Source: Streptomyces sclerotialus (GTDB taxonomy: Bacteria; Actinomycetota; Actinomycetes; Streptomycetales; Streptomycetaceae). From it: 64,000 nucleotides of DNA. Below are positions 33,693 through 41,393 of this stretch, piece by piece. A program made the translations under genes and the position numbers. Within the stretch, counting starts at the first letter, position 1. The number at the start of each line of letters is the position of its first letter. The stretch is taken from NCBI GenBank assembly GCA_000719105.1, contig JODX01000014.1, positions 62,001 to 126,000 of the forward strand, read 5' to 3'. The notes beneath the pieces were generated by a model. That model did not search any database. It had not been told where the DNA came from and worked only from the letters and a program-made list of their open reading frames with translations.

Positions 33693-34598
33693 TCAGCGCT
33701 GCGATCCGGATTCGACCGCGGGCAACCTCTCCGGTGCCGTGCCTGCGGTGAGGTTCAGGTCCTGGGTTCCTATGACGGACAGCAGTTCCAGCTGCTCGGC
33801 TCCCGGGCTTCCGGGCGGCGCGGTGAACCACAGCAGGCGTTGGCGTCCGTCCTCGCTGAGCAGGTTGTAGCAGTCGAGTTCGATGACGCCGAGCGTGGGG
33901 TGGACGATCTTCTTGTGGTCCATGCGGCGCACCGCGACGTCGTGGGTGTCCCAGAGGGCTGCGAACTCCTGGCTACGGCGGCGTAGCACAGCGATCATCT
34001 TCGTGACCTCCGCGTCCCGGCCGCGCCGGGCGGCCGCTGCCTGGAGGTCGGCCACGAACACCCGGGAGTGGTGCGGGTGGTCCTCGGGCGGGTACCTCTC
34101 GCGCGCCTGCGGGTCGGTGAACCAGCGGTACACGAAGCTCGCCGCCGGGCCGCGGTGTGCCGGGGACCTGCCGAGCAGGTTCCGGGCCAGGTCGTTCTCC
34201 ACCAGGGTTTCGTGCAGGTCGGTGATGACGCGCGCGGGGGTGTTGGACAGCCGGTCCAGGAGTCCGAGAAGCGCGGGCTGCACGTGTGTCGACGGTCCGT
34301 GTGCTGACGGAGGGATCGGCCGTTCGGCCAGGTGGAACAGGTGGTCGCGTTCGTCGCCGTTCAGGCGCAGGGCTCGGGCGAGGGCGGCCAGGGTCTGGGA
34401 CGAGGGCTGCACGCCGTGCTTTCCGCCACCGCGTTCCAGCTCGGTGTAGTAGTCGGCCGACAGCCCTGCCAGCTGGGCGACTTCCTCGCGGCGCAGCCCG
34501 GGGACGCGCCGGCGCGGGCCTTGGGGGAGACCGACCTCGGCGGGGCGGATGCGGTCGCGGCGTGTCCTGAGGAAGGCGCCGAGTTCTGGAAGGTTCAC
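33693..34598 (-). CDS. MmyB-type XRE-family regulator
   Basis: A 301-residue regulator. N-terminal HTH (about 1-85) with the hallmark RRRVPGLRREEVAQLAGLSADYYTELERG and LARALRLNGDERDHLFHLA, each a known MmyB-family segment; the C-terminal MmyB ligand-binding domain (about 100-275) is PAS-like and can bind fatty acids in relatives. Start GTG 34598, with no good ribosome site except an overlapping AAGGGG. It is divergent from the SDR/tautomerase operon, 158 bp away; this is the common layout in which MmyB-type regulators control an adjacent SDR. Confidence 0.92.
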   Translation of the reverse strand: MNLPELGAFLRTRRDRIRPAEVGLPQGPRRRVPGLRREEVAQLAGLSADYYTELERGGGKHGVQPSSQTLAALARALRLNGDERDHLFHLAERPIPPSAHGPSTHVQPALLGLLDRLSNTPARVITDLHETLVENDLARNLLGRSPAHRGPAASFVYRWFTDPQARERYPPEDHPHHSRVFVADLQAAAARRGRDAEVTKMIAVLRRRSQEFAALWDTHDVAVRRMDHKKIVHPTLGVIELDCYNLLSEDGRQRLLWFTAPPGSPGAEQLELLSVIGTQDLNLTAGTAPERLPAVESGSQR

Positions 34599-34756
34599 CC
34601 CTTCATGGTCGCGTGCGCGCCAGGCCGTAGCCAGGGGGTGGCATCCCCTGGGTAGACGCAGCCCTGGCTAGGGGTGGGGGACCGGCCGATCGTTGAGCAC
34701 GCAGCAGGGCGACGGCGAGACCGCGTCCTTGATCGCATCCACCACAGGAGTCAGTA

Positions 34757-35539
34757 GTGCCTGTCCCCCTTTCCCTCGACGGGATGGCCGCCCCGGCCCA
34801 GCCCTCCGCCTCACCCCGTGTCGCGATCGTCACCGGCGGCTCGCGCGGCATCGGCCGCCGGACCGTCGGCCGGCTGGCCGCCGACGGGTACGCCGTCGTC
34901 GTCGGCTATGCCGGCAACCAGGACGAGGCCGAAGCCGCCGTGAAGGAGGCCGCCGACGGCGGCGCCCGGGCGATCGCGTACCGCGCCGATGTCGCCGACG
35001 AACACGCCGTCGCAGCTCTGTTCGACGCGGCCGAGGCAGAGTTCGGCGGTGTCGACGTCGTCGTGCACGCGGCCGGGCGGGCACACATGGCGCCGATCGC
35101 CGAGCTGGACCTGGCCGTCCTGGACGACCTGCACCGCACCAACATTCGCGGCACCTTCGTCGTCGTCCAGCAGGCCGCCCGTCGGGTGCGCCCCGGCGGC
35201 GCGATCGTGACGTTCTCCACGTCCGTGGTGGGGCTGGCCTTCCCGAACTACGGCGCGTACTCCGCCGGCAAGGGCGCGGTCGAGGCGCTGACGCTGATTC
35301 TGGCCCGGGAGCTGCGGGGCCGGAACGTCACCGCCAACGCCGTCGCGCCCGGCCCCACGGCCACCGACCTGTTCCTGGACGGCAAGGACGAGGAGACCAT
35401 CGCCCGCCTGGCCGCCCAGCCCCCGCTGGAGCGCCTCGGTACCCCGTCCGACATTGCCGAGGTCGTCGCGTTCCTGGCCTCCCCGGCCGGCCACTGGATC
35501 AACGGACAGGTCGTCCGCGCCAACGGCGGAATCATCTGA
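34757..35539 (+). CDS. SDR-family oxidoreductase
   Basis: A 260-residue classical short-chain dehydrogenase. NAD(P) loop TGGSRGIGR (Arg after the second Gly suggests NADPH), HAAG, Ser in TFSTSVVG, YSAGK catalytic pair (Tyr-x3-Lys), and C-terminal GHWINGQVVRANGG typical of 3-oxoacyl-ACP reductase-like SDRs. Start GTG 34757 with AGGAG 6 nt upstream. Divergent from the MmyB regulator and followed by a broken second SDR and a tautomerase. Substrate unknown. Confidence 0.92.
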   Translation: MPVPLSLDGMAAPAQPSASPRVAIVTGGSRGIGRRTVGRLAADGYAVVVGYAGNQDEAEAAVKEAADGGARAIAYRADVADEHAVAALFDAAEAEFGGVDVVVHAAGRAHMAPIAELDLAVLDDLHRTNIRGTFVVVQQAARRVRPGGAIVTFSTSVVGLAFPNYGAYSAGKGAVEALTLILARELRGRNVTANAVAPGPTATDLFLDGKDEETIARLAAQPPLERLGTPSDIAEVVAFLASPAGHWINGQVVRANGGII

Positions 35540-35578
35540 ACCGCCCGCACACCCCGTCGATCAACGAGAAACCCTGTC

Positions 35579-36208
35579 ATGAGGAACGACGACGCCGGAA
35601 AGGTCATCCCGGTAACCGGGGCCTCCAGCGGCATCGGGGCGCTGTCCGTGCGTGCTCTACGCGGGCATCCGCCAGACCACGACCCGTAACGCGACCGCGG
35701 TGGCCGACCTGGCGCGCTACGGCACCGACCACCAGGTCGACGTGCACGCCGTCGAGCTGGACGTCACCTGCCAGGACTCCGCCGACACCGCAGTCGACCG
35801 GATCCTCACCGAGCGCGGCCGGCTGGACATGGTCGTGCACAACGCCGGACACATGGTCCTGGGCGCCGCCCAGGCATTCACCGACGAGCAGTTCGCGGAC
35901 CTGCACGACGTGAACGTCCCGGGTACCCAGCGCGTCAACCGCGCAGCCCTGCCGAAGTCGCGTGAGCAGGGCTCGGGGCTGCTGGTGTGGATCGGCAGCT
36001 CCAGCACCCGCGGCGGCTGCCCCCGTTCCTGGCCCTGTACTTCACCGCCAAGGCCGCGATGGCGCATGGCACTCGGCCGCTGCGCACCCACATAGACCCC
36101 AGCCGAGACGGCGGCGAAGTCGTCTCCGCGGTCGCCGACCGCGTCCGCGCCGACTCCTTCCGCCGCATCGGACTGGACAGTCTGCTCACCGCAGGCAGCT
36201 CCCTGTAA
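35579..36208 (+). pseudogene. Second SDR gene, broken by frameshifts and deletion
   Basis: The start reads MRNDDAGKVIPVTGASSGIG, then the frame is lost near 35640. The next part continues from about 35652 in another frame (ARYGTDHQVDVHAVELDVT, VVHNAGHMVLG), and a third frame near 35990 gives LALYFTAKAAM, with the Tyr-x3-Lys pair. It then jumps to a C-terminal end (THIDPSRDGGEVV ... FRRIGL), skipping roughly 60-70 residues of the substrate-binding part. At least two frameshifts and one deletion are present, so it cannot give an active enzyme. The ancestral gene is of the SDR type that often follows MmyB regulators. Transcribed, if at all, with the neighbouring SDR. Confidence 0.82.
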
Positions 36209-36237
36209 CGCCCCACTGAGAGAAGGAACAACCAGCC

Positions 36238-36468
36238 ATGCCTTTCGCGAACTTCAAGGTCCCCGAGAAGACCCTCACCCCGAAGCAGAAGGAGGAGATC
36301 GTCACCCGCACCACCGAGCTGTATGTCGAGATCTACGGCGAGCGCGCCCGTAACAACACCATGGTGCTGGTCGAAGAGGTCGCCGACGGCGGCTGGGGCA
36401 TCTCCGGCAACGTGCTGACCCTCGCCATGCTCGGTGAGGCGACACCGACCGACACCAGCGACGCCTGA
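36238..36468 (+). CDS. Tautomerase family protein (4-oxalocrotonate tautomerase-like)
   Basis: A 76-residue protein with Pro immediately after the initiator Met (MPFANFKVPE), the catalytic Pro-1 of the tautomerase superfamily, and the helix-strand pattern LTPKQKEEIVTRTTELY / MVLVEEVADGGWGISG. Usual length for the family (60-80). ATG 36238 with GAGAAGGAA-type ribosome site. Third in the operon behind two SDR genes; the set likely handles a keto/enol or dienol substrate (inference). Confidence 0.88.
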   Translation: MPFANFKVPEKTLTPKQKEEIVTRTTELYVEIYGERARNNTMVLVEEVADGGWGISGNVLTLAMLGEATPTDTSDA

Positions 36469-36560
36469 CCGCACCCACCGGCCGTCATGCGGCCAGGACA
36501 GCACCATGAAACCGAGGGCCGCCGCCGATCGCTCCCGGCGGCTGGCTTCGTTCACTTCCA

Positions 36561-36610
36561 GGTTCTGGCACAGATCTGAATCTGTGCCAGAACCCACTCT
36601 TCGTGAAGAG
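36561..36610. terminator. Two adjacent perfect hairpins after the tautomerase operon
   Basis: GGTTCTGGCACAGAT (36561-36575) and its exact complement (36580-36594) form a 15-bp stem with a 4-nt loop. CTCTTC/GAAGAG (36597-36602 with 36605-36610) follows at once. Position about 90 bp after the tautomerase stop fits a transcription terminator, but there is no T-run and a mobile-element end is possible. Confidence 0.6.
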
Positions 36611-36730
36611 AGCCACGGCGGTCCTCGGCCGGGCCCCGCTGTGCTACGCGACCTACTTTCGCGGCTGGTGCCTGAGCTAGGCCCAGGGATTACCCCGGGG
36701 AAGCGTACGCTGCGCCGGAGCTCTATCCGT

Positions 36731-36774
36731 TGTACCGACTGCCCACGGCGTCTGTACCAACTGCCCACGGCGTC
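36731..36774. repeat. 22-bp tandem duplication
   Basis: Two head-to-tail copies (36731-36752 and 36753-36774) differ at one base; each begins TGTACC and ends CACGGCGTC. They lie in the gene-poor stretch 36469-37155, which otherwise shows only the hairpins, four GTGGAC hexamer copies near 36926-36949 and one doubtful small reading frame. Confidence 0.85.
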
Positions 36775-36964
36775 AGGAAGTGCTGCATGGCAGCGGCGGG
36801 CCGCCGATCGACCCGTTCGTCTGCGCGACCTGGTCGAGGTAACTCTGTACGCGCTTGCGGCCGAAGACGGCGAGCTGGAGGGCGATGCTGTAGAAGGCCA
36901 TGGTGCGGATGCGGTCGAGGATCTCCGTGGACGTGGACGTGGACGTGGACGCGGGGTAAGGCAT
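36773..36964 (-). CDS. Doubtful small hypothetical protein
   Basis: A 63-residue frame with a repetitive start (ASTSTSTST from GTGGAC repeats), then IRTMAFYSIALQLAVFGRK and a polar tail. The second half looks protein-like, with an amphipathic helix, but there is no recognisable family and its end touches the 22-bp duplication. It may be the 3' remnant of a decayed gene. Low confidence. Confidence 0.25.
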   Translation of the reverse strand: MPYPASTSTSTSTEILDRIRTMAFYSIALQLAVFGRKRVQSYLDQVAQTNGSIGGPPLPCSTS

Positions 36965-37155
36965 GCCAACTGCTCACCACGAACGCGTCGAACGCCACGA
37001 CCGCTGTGTACCCACGCCCGCGTACGCAGCACCCCCACGGGGCCCTCGACGAGCCGTACCACCCCGACGATGCGCGCTGAGGGAGGCGGCACCCTGCAGT
37101 TGCGGAGCACGGCCGCCACCCATGACGTGCTGCTGGTCGGCGGGCCGCAGGGTCG

Positions 37156-37884
37156 TCAGGAGGGGTGGATGGCGTCGATGTCGGCGGTACCGTCGACGAC
37201 CTGACGGGCGAGGTCGGTCAACCGCAGCCGGTGGGCGCGAGCGTAGGCACGCAGGTGGCCGAAGGCGGTATCGGGGGTGGTGTGCCAGCGCTCGGCCAGG
37301 ATGCCCATGGCCCGCTCGAACAGCATCCGGCTGTGCAGCGCGATCCGCGGTTGGGTGATGTCCCCGTGGTTGTACTCCGGAGTGCGCTGCTGAAGGGTGG
37401 CGATGGCGGCCAGATCGGCCAGGGCCTGCGCCATCCGGGCATCGAGGGCACTGAGCGGGCCGGGCTGGGTGTGGAAGAGGTTGAGCACGCCGACGGCCTC
37501 ATCATGCAGCCGCAGGGGCAGGGCGTGGGTGACCGCGATCCCGGCCCGACCGGCGGCTTCGGCGAAGGAGGCACCGGCCGCGACGTCGCTGGGCGACGTC
37601 AGGTCGATGTTCAGCAGCGCACGGCTGGTGTGGTAACAGACCACCCACGGACCCTGCTGGTGCTGGAGGGCAGACAGTTCCAGCAACCGGATGTACTCGT
37701 CCGAGGCGGCGATGATCTGTAATTCGTCGTGCTCGTCGGCGAGCATCACCCCGGCGGCGGCCACCTCCAGCAGTTCCGTGCAGCGCCCTGAGAACCGCTG
37801 CAGGAAATCGATCGGGTTGTGGCCGTCGATGACGGCCTCGACCAGGATGTGCAGCATCCGGCGCTCAGGGTCCACGGCGGTCAC
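37156..37884 (-). CDS. GAF-ANTAR domain regulator
   Basis: A 242-residue protein: GAF sensor (about 25-165, with AAAGVMLADEHDELQ and LPLRLHDEAVGVLNLF) and a C-terminal ANTAR RNA-binding domain (about 178-235, with MLFERAMGILAERWHTTPD and LRAYARAHRLRLTDLARQVV). ANTAR proteins bind dual hexaloop hairpins in nascent RNA and prevent termination. Start GTG 37884 overlaps the stop of the upstream GAF-ANTAR gene as GTGA, so the two are translated together. Ligand and RNA targets are unknown. Confidence 0.9.
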   Translation of the reverse strand: MTAVDPERRMLHILVEAVIDGHNPIDFLQRFSGRCTELLEVAAAGVMLADEHDELQIIAASDEYIRLLELSALQHQQGPWVVCYHTSRALLNIDLTSPSDVAAGASFAEAAGRAGIAVTHALPLRLHDEAVGVLNLFHTQPGPLSALDARMAQALADLAAIATLQQRTPEYNHGDITQPRIALHSRMLFERAMGILAERWHTTPDTAFGHLRAYARAHRLRLTDLARQVVDGTADIDAIHPS

Positions 37885-38549
37885 AAGGCCTCATCGCCTT
37901 GTCGCCCTGGACCGGCCGATCGGTCAGATTCATCACGCCTGTCCTGGGGCTGCACCCGGTCGGCCACCACCATCTCGGCCACCTGCAGCAGCGGCCGATC
38001 ATGCCGGAAGGCGTGGCTGCGCAGCAGCACGGCCGCGGCCGGCGGCACCCCGGCCTGGACGCCGGCCGTGCCGGTGGCCCGGTGGATCGCGGTACGGGGC
38101 CATACGTCCTGGTCGGACTCGGCCCGCGCTGGTGGGACCCGCACGGCGTCGAGTACCGCGTCGGTGATTGCCAGGTTCGGCGGCACCCCGTCGTCCAGGC
38201 CTGCGGCGGCAGCGGTCCGGCCGTGGCGCTCTGGCGCGGTGAGCACGCCCGGGCAAACCCTTCCGAGGTACGGCGGAACGCAGAAGACCGCCTGCCCCCC
38301 AGGTTGTGTCGCTGCGGGCAGCAGCGCCGGCCGCCGGTGGGGCCGCACCCGCTCCGGATCCAGTTCCCGGATCGGGCCGCGGGAACCGTAGGCGTCGATA
38401 CCGGGTGGCCGGCCCACGGTGAACCGCCCCTCGCCCAGGCGCTCACTACGGCCCGGGCCGAACCTCACCAGCCCACTGAGACCCTGGTACACCATCAGTG
38501 ACACCGCCACTCCGTCGACTCCGATCCTGGGTGACCTCGGCAGGGTCAC
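37881..38549 (-). CDS. Second GAF-ANTAR regulator, coupled to the first; N-terminally short
   Basis: A 222-residue protein. The GAF part begins almost at the start (GVDGVAVSLMVYQGLSGLV, PGIDAYGSRGPI, AVFCVPPYLGRVCPGVLTA), so about 30-40 residues of the usual GAF N-terminus are missing. The C-terminal ANTAR-like part (about 150-215: AIHRATGTAGVQAGVPPAA, HAFRHDRPLLQVAEMVVADR) has weaker spacing than usual: the normal GMI is GTA and one residue is lost in LL. It could be a drifting gene. Start GTG 38549 beside a GGAGG sequence. Overlaps the next ANTAR gene by 4 bp. Intact frame but possibly reduced function. Confidence 0.7.
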   Translation of the reverse strand: MTLPRSPRIGVDGVAVSLMVYQGLSGLVRFGPGRSERLGEGRFTVGRPPGIDAYGSRGPIRELDPERVRPHRRPALLPAATQPGGQAVFCVPPYLGRVCPGVLTAPERHGRTAAAAGLDDGVPPNLAITDAVLDAVRVPPARAESDQDVWPRTAIHRATGTAGVQAGVPPAAAVLLRSHAFRHDRPLLQVAEMVVADRVQPQDRRDESDRSAGPGRQGDEAL

Positions 38550-38804
38550 CTCCGATCAGCTGTGACGTGCTGCCGCTGCGCAAGGTGGGCGGCACTCGTG
38601 TCGGGCCCGCGCCGACCACCGGGCCTCAAGCCGCAAGGTGCGGGAACGACGCGATGGCGGGTGTGCCGGTGGCGCCCGACACCCAGTCCCTGGGCCCGTT
38701 CGCTGATGTCACGGCAGCCCAGAATGCGGTGCAGCGGATACGCGCGGCGCGGGTCGCCGCCGTCCACGGACGGCGGCCGACCTGTCTGATCAACGGCGGA
38801 TCTG
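38550..38804. other. Intergenic region upstream of the ANTAR pair
   Basis: No gene seen in these 255 bp. It should contain the promoter of the minus-strand ANTAR pair and the left flank of the truncated IS256 element; I could not identify a clear terminal inverted repeat. Confidence 0.4.
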
Positions 38805-39605
38805 GTGATCGAGGAGACGCCAGGGACGACCGACACCGTCGTTGAGCCTGAGCCCGCTGAGCAGCCGGTCCAGGCGCCGTCGAGTACGGCGACGGACGAG
38901 CAGTCGATCGCGATGCTGGTGGACCGCGCCCGTACGGACGGGCTGCAGCTGACCGGCGAGGGCGGGCTGCTGCAGATGCTGACCGAGCGGGTGCTGGAGT
39001 CCGCTCCGGAGGGCGAGATCACCGACCACCTCGGCTACGAAAAGCATGATCCGGCCGGGACGAACAACGGCAATAGCCGCAACGGCACCCGGGCCAAGAT
39101 CGTGCCGACCGATGTCGACCCCGTCGAGGTCAAGCTGCCCCGGGACACCGCCGGCAGCTTCGAGCCGCAGATCGTCAAGAAGCGGCAGCGCCGCCTGACC
39201 GGCGTGGACGAGATGGTGCTGTCGCTGTCCGCGAAGGGCCTCACGCACGGCGAGATCTCCGCCCATCTTGCCGAGGCCTACGGCGCCGAGGTGTCCCAGC
39301 AGACCATCTCCACCATCACCGACCAGGTGATGGACGGCATGGCCGAATGGCAGAACCGGCCTCTCGACCGCGTCTACCCGGTCCTGTTCGTGGACGCCAT
39401 CAACGTCAGGATCAGGGACGGTCAAGTCGCGAACCGCCCCATCTACGTGGTGATGGCGGTGACCGTGGACGGCACCCGCGACATCCTCGGCATCTGGACC
39501 GGCGAGGGCGCCAAGTACTGGCTGCATGTGTTCACCGAGCTGAAGAACCGCGGCTGCTCGACCCATTCCTCGACCGCGCGAAACGCGCGCCCTTCCGGAC
39601 TCTGA
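38805..39605 (+). mobile_element. IS256-family transposase, truncated at the C-terminus
   Basis: A 266-residue frame that matches the first 60% of IS256/Mutator transposases: LLQMLTERVLESAPEGEITDHLGY, KHDPAGTNNGNSRNG, VKLPRDTAGSFEPQIVKK, SLSAKGLTHGEISAHL and the first catalytic Asp in PVLFVDAINVRIRDG. It follows the family to GAKYWLHVFTELKNRG (about 39555), then changes to unrelated residues and stops. The second Asp and the Glu of the DDE triad, and about 150 residues, are missing, so it is inactive. Start GTG 38805. Confidence 0.88.
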
Positions 39606-39677
39606 ACCGCGGGCAACCATCGCGGCATGACACGTGACCCCGACACCAATCAGGTGATCCGGGTTCGGAGCAGCCGC

Positions 39678-39761
39678 TCAGTCCTCGCCGAGGGCTTGGA
39701 CGGAGCGGTGGACGCCGCGTCGGAGCTTCTTGGCGGTCAGTTCGGCGAACCACCGCTCGAC
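39678..39761 (-). pseudogene. IS630-family transposase C-terminal fragment
   Basis: The minus strand reads VERWFAELTAKKLRRG VHRSVQALGED and stops, matching the conserved C-terminal region of IS630-type transposases (...QVERWFAELTRRKLRR...). Only about 27 residues remain and the sequence upstream is unrelated. It abuts the broken end of the IS256 element by about 75 bp, showing nested insertions and loss. Confidence 0.7.
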
Positions 39762-40169
39762 GCCCCCGGTCCTCGCGCGCTTCCGGAGCTGCTGCGCGCC
39801 GACGAGCGTCGAAAGGACCGGCCCGAGGCGATGAGCCGGCCGCAGCGGCCAGGTCCGTCGGCCGACGTTGTCTGTCGGTCCGCGATGCCAGGCACTGAGG
39901 CTTCGGCAAGGGCGGGGCCAGGAGCCCGGAGCGACCGGCGGCAGGGTCGGGGCGGCCACGTACAGGAACATCGGCCACTTACAGGAACATGCCGAGGAAC
40001 CGCAGGCGGGAGGTGATGAGACGCGCCTTCTTCGGCCGCTTCTTCTGAGGTCAGTGGTGGATCAAAGGGAGACAGGCGATAGCGTGATGGGTGGTAGTGG
40101 CGAGCCCGTGCTGGTTGGTGCTGGTTCGTGAGGCGTAGTAGGGGTAGACATGCAGGTCAGCGCGGTTTC
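39762..40169. other. Gene-poor junction before sbcD
   Basis: About 400 bp with no convincing gene. It contains an 11-bp direct repeat, TACAGGAACAT, at 39961 and 39980 (19 bp apart). The final 150 bp are lower in GC and probably hold the sbcDC promoter. Confidence 0.45.
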
Positions 40170-41393
40170 ATGAGATTGCTGCACACTTCCGACTGGCATC
40201 TGGGCCGGGCGTTCCACCGCGTCGGCATGCTCGGGGCGCAGGCCGAGTTCATCGGCCATCTCGTCACGACCGTGCGCGAGCACGGCGTGGACGCCGTCGT
40301 CGTGTCGGGTGACGTGTACGACCGGGCGGTGCCGCCGCTGGCCGCGGTCGAGCTGTTCGACGACGCCCTGCACCGCCTCGCCGACCTCGGTGTGCCCACG
40401 GTGATGATCTCCGGGAACCACGACTCGGCCCGCAGGCTCGGCGTCGGCGCCGGGCTCATCGGCCGCGCGGGCATCCACCTGCGCACCGATCCCGCCGCCG
40501 TCGGCACACCGGTGGTGCTGGCGGACGAGCACGGCGACGTGGCCTTCTACGGGCTGCCGTATCTGGAGCCAGCCCTGGTCAAGGACGAGTTCGGGGTGGC
40601 GAAGGCGGGCCACGAGGCCGTGCTCGCCGCCGCCATGGACCGGGTCCGCGCCGACCTCGCCACGCGCGCGCGGGGCACGCGGTCCGTCGTCCTCGCCCAC
40701 GCCTTCGTCACCGGCGGCGAGGCCAGCGACAGCGAGCGGGACATCTCCGTCGGCGGGGTCGCCGCCGTCCCGGCCGGGGTCTTCGACGGCGTCGACTACG
40801 TGGCCCTGGGCCATCTGCACGGCTGCCAGACCCTCACCGAGCGCGTGCGCTACTCCGGCTCCCCGCTGGCGTACTCCTTCTCGGAGGCGAACCACCGCAA
40901 GAGCATGTGGCTCGTCGACCTCGGGGCCGACGGGTCCCTCGCCGCCGAGCGGCTCGACTGCCCGGTGCCGCGCCCGCTCGCCCGGATCAAGGGGGAGCTG
41001 GAGGAACTGCTCGCGGACCCCGGGCTGGCCCGGTACGAAGACGCGTGGGTCGAGGCGACGCTCACCGACCCGGTGCGGCCCGCCGACCCCATGGCGCGGC
41101 TCGGCGAGCGCTTCCCGCACGCGCTCAGCCTCGTCTTCGCCCCCGAGCGGGCACCCGACGACCCGGACGTGTCGTACGCCGGGCGGCTGGCCGGGCGCAG
41201 CGACCAGCAGATCGCGGAGGACTTCGTGGCCCATGTGCGCGGCGCCGGACCGGACGAGCACGAGCAGGCCGTGCTCAGGGACGCCTTCGACGCGGTGCGC
41301 GCCGACGGGGGCGGCGCAGAGGCCGTGCGGGACGCTCCGCGCGGAGCCGTACCGGGAGCCCGGCGGGGCGCCGCGCGGGAGGCCGTCCGGTGA
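40170..41393 (+). CDS. sbcD: Exonuclease SbcD (Mre11-type nuclease)
   Basis: A 407-residue metallophosphoesterase. Family motifs in order: HTSDWHLGR (about 4-12), SGDVYDRAVPP, SGNHDSARR (about 83-91), LAHAFVTGG and ALGHLHG (about 214-220), which bind two Mn ions. With SbcC it makes an ATP-dependent nuclease that opens hairpins and clears protein-blocked DNA ends. ATG 40170 places the nuclease motif at the very N-terminus; an in-frame upstream extension to 40128 is not family-like. Overlaps sbcC by GTGA. Confidence 0.96.
   Translation: MRLLHTSDWHLGRAFHRVGMLGAQAEFIGHLVTTVREHGVDAVVVSGDVYDRAVPPLAAVELFDDALHRLADLGVPTVMISGNHDSARRLGVGAGLIGRAGIHLRTDPAAVGTPVVLADEHGDVAFYGLPYLEPALVKDEFGVAKAGHEAVLAAAMDRVRADLATRARGTRSVVLAHAFVTGGEASDSERDISVGGVAAVPAGVFDGVDYVALGHLHGCQTLTERVRYSGSPLAYSFSEANHRKSMWLVDLGADGSLAAERLDCPVPRPLARIKGELEELLADPGLARYEDAWVEATLTDPVRPADPMARLGERFPHALSLVFAPERAPDDPDVSYAGRLAGRSDQQIAEDFVAHVRGAGPDEHEQAVLRDAFDAVRADGGGAEAVRDAPRGAVPGARRGAAREAVR

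Noticed and set aside
40016..40048. A ten-residue mini-frame reading MRRAFFGRFF near sbcD
   Set aside because: The GGAGG-like sequence is only 2 nt from the ATG and nothing supports translation.
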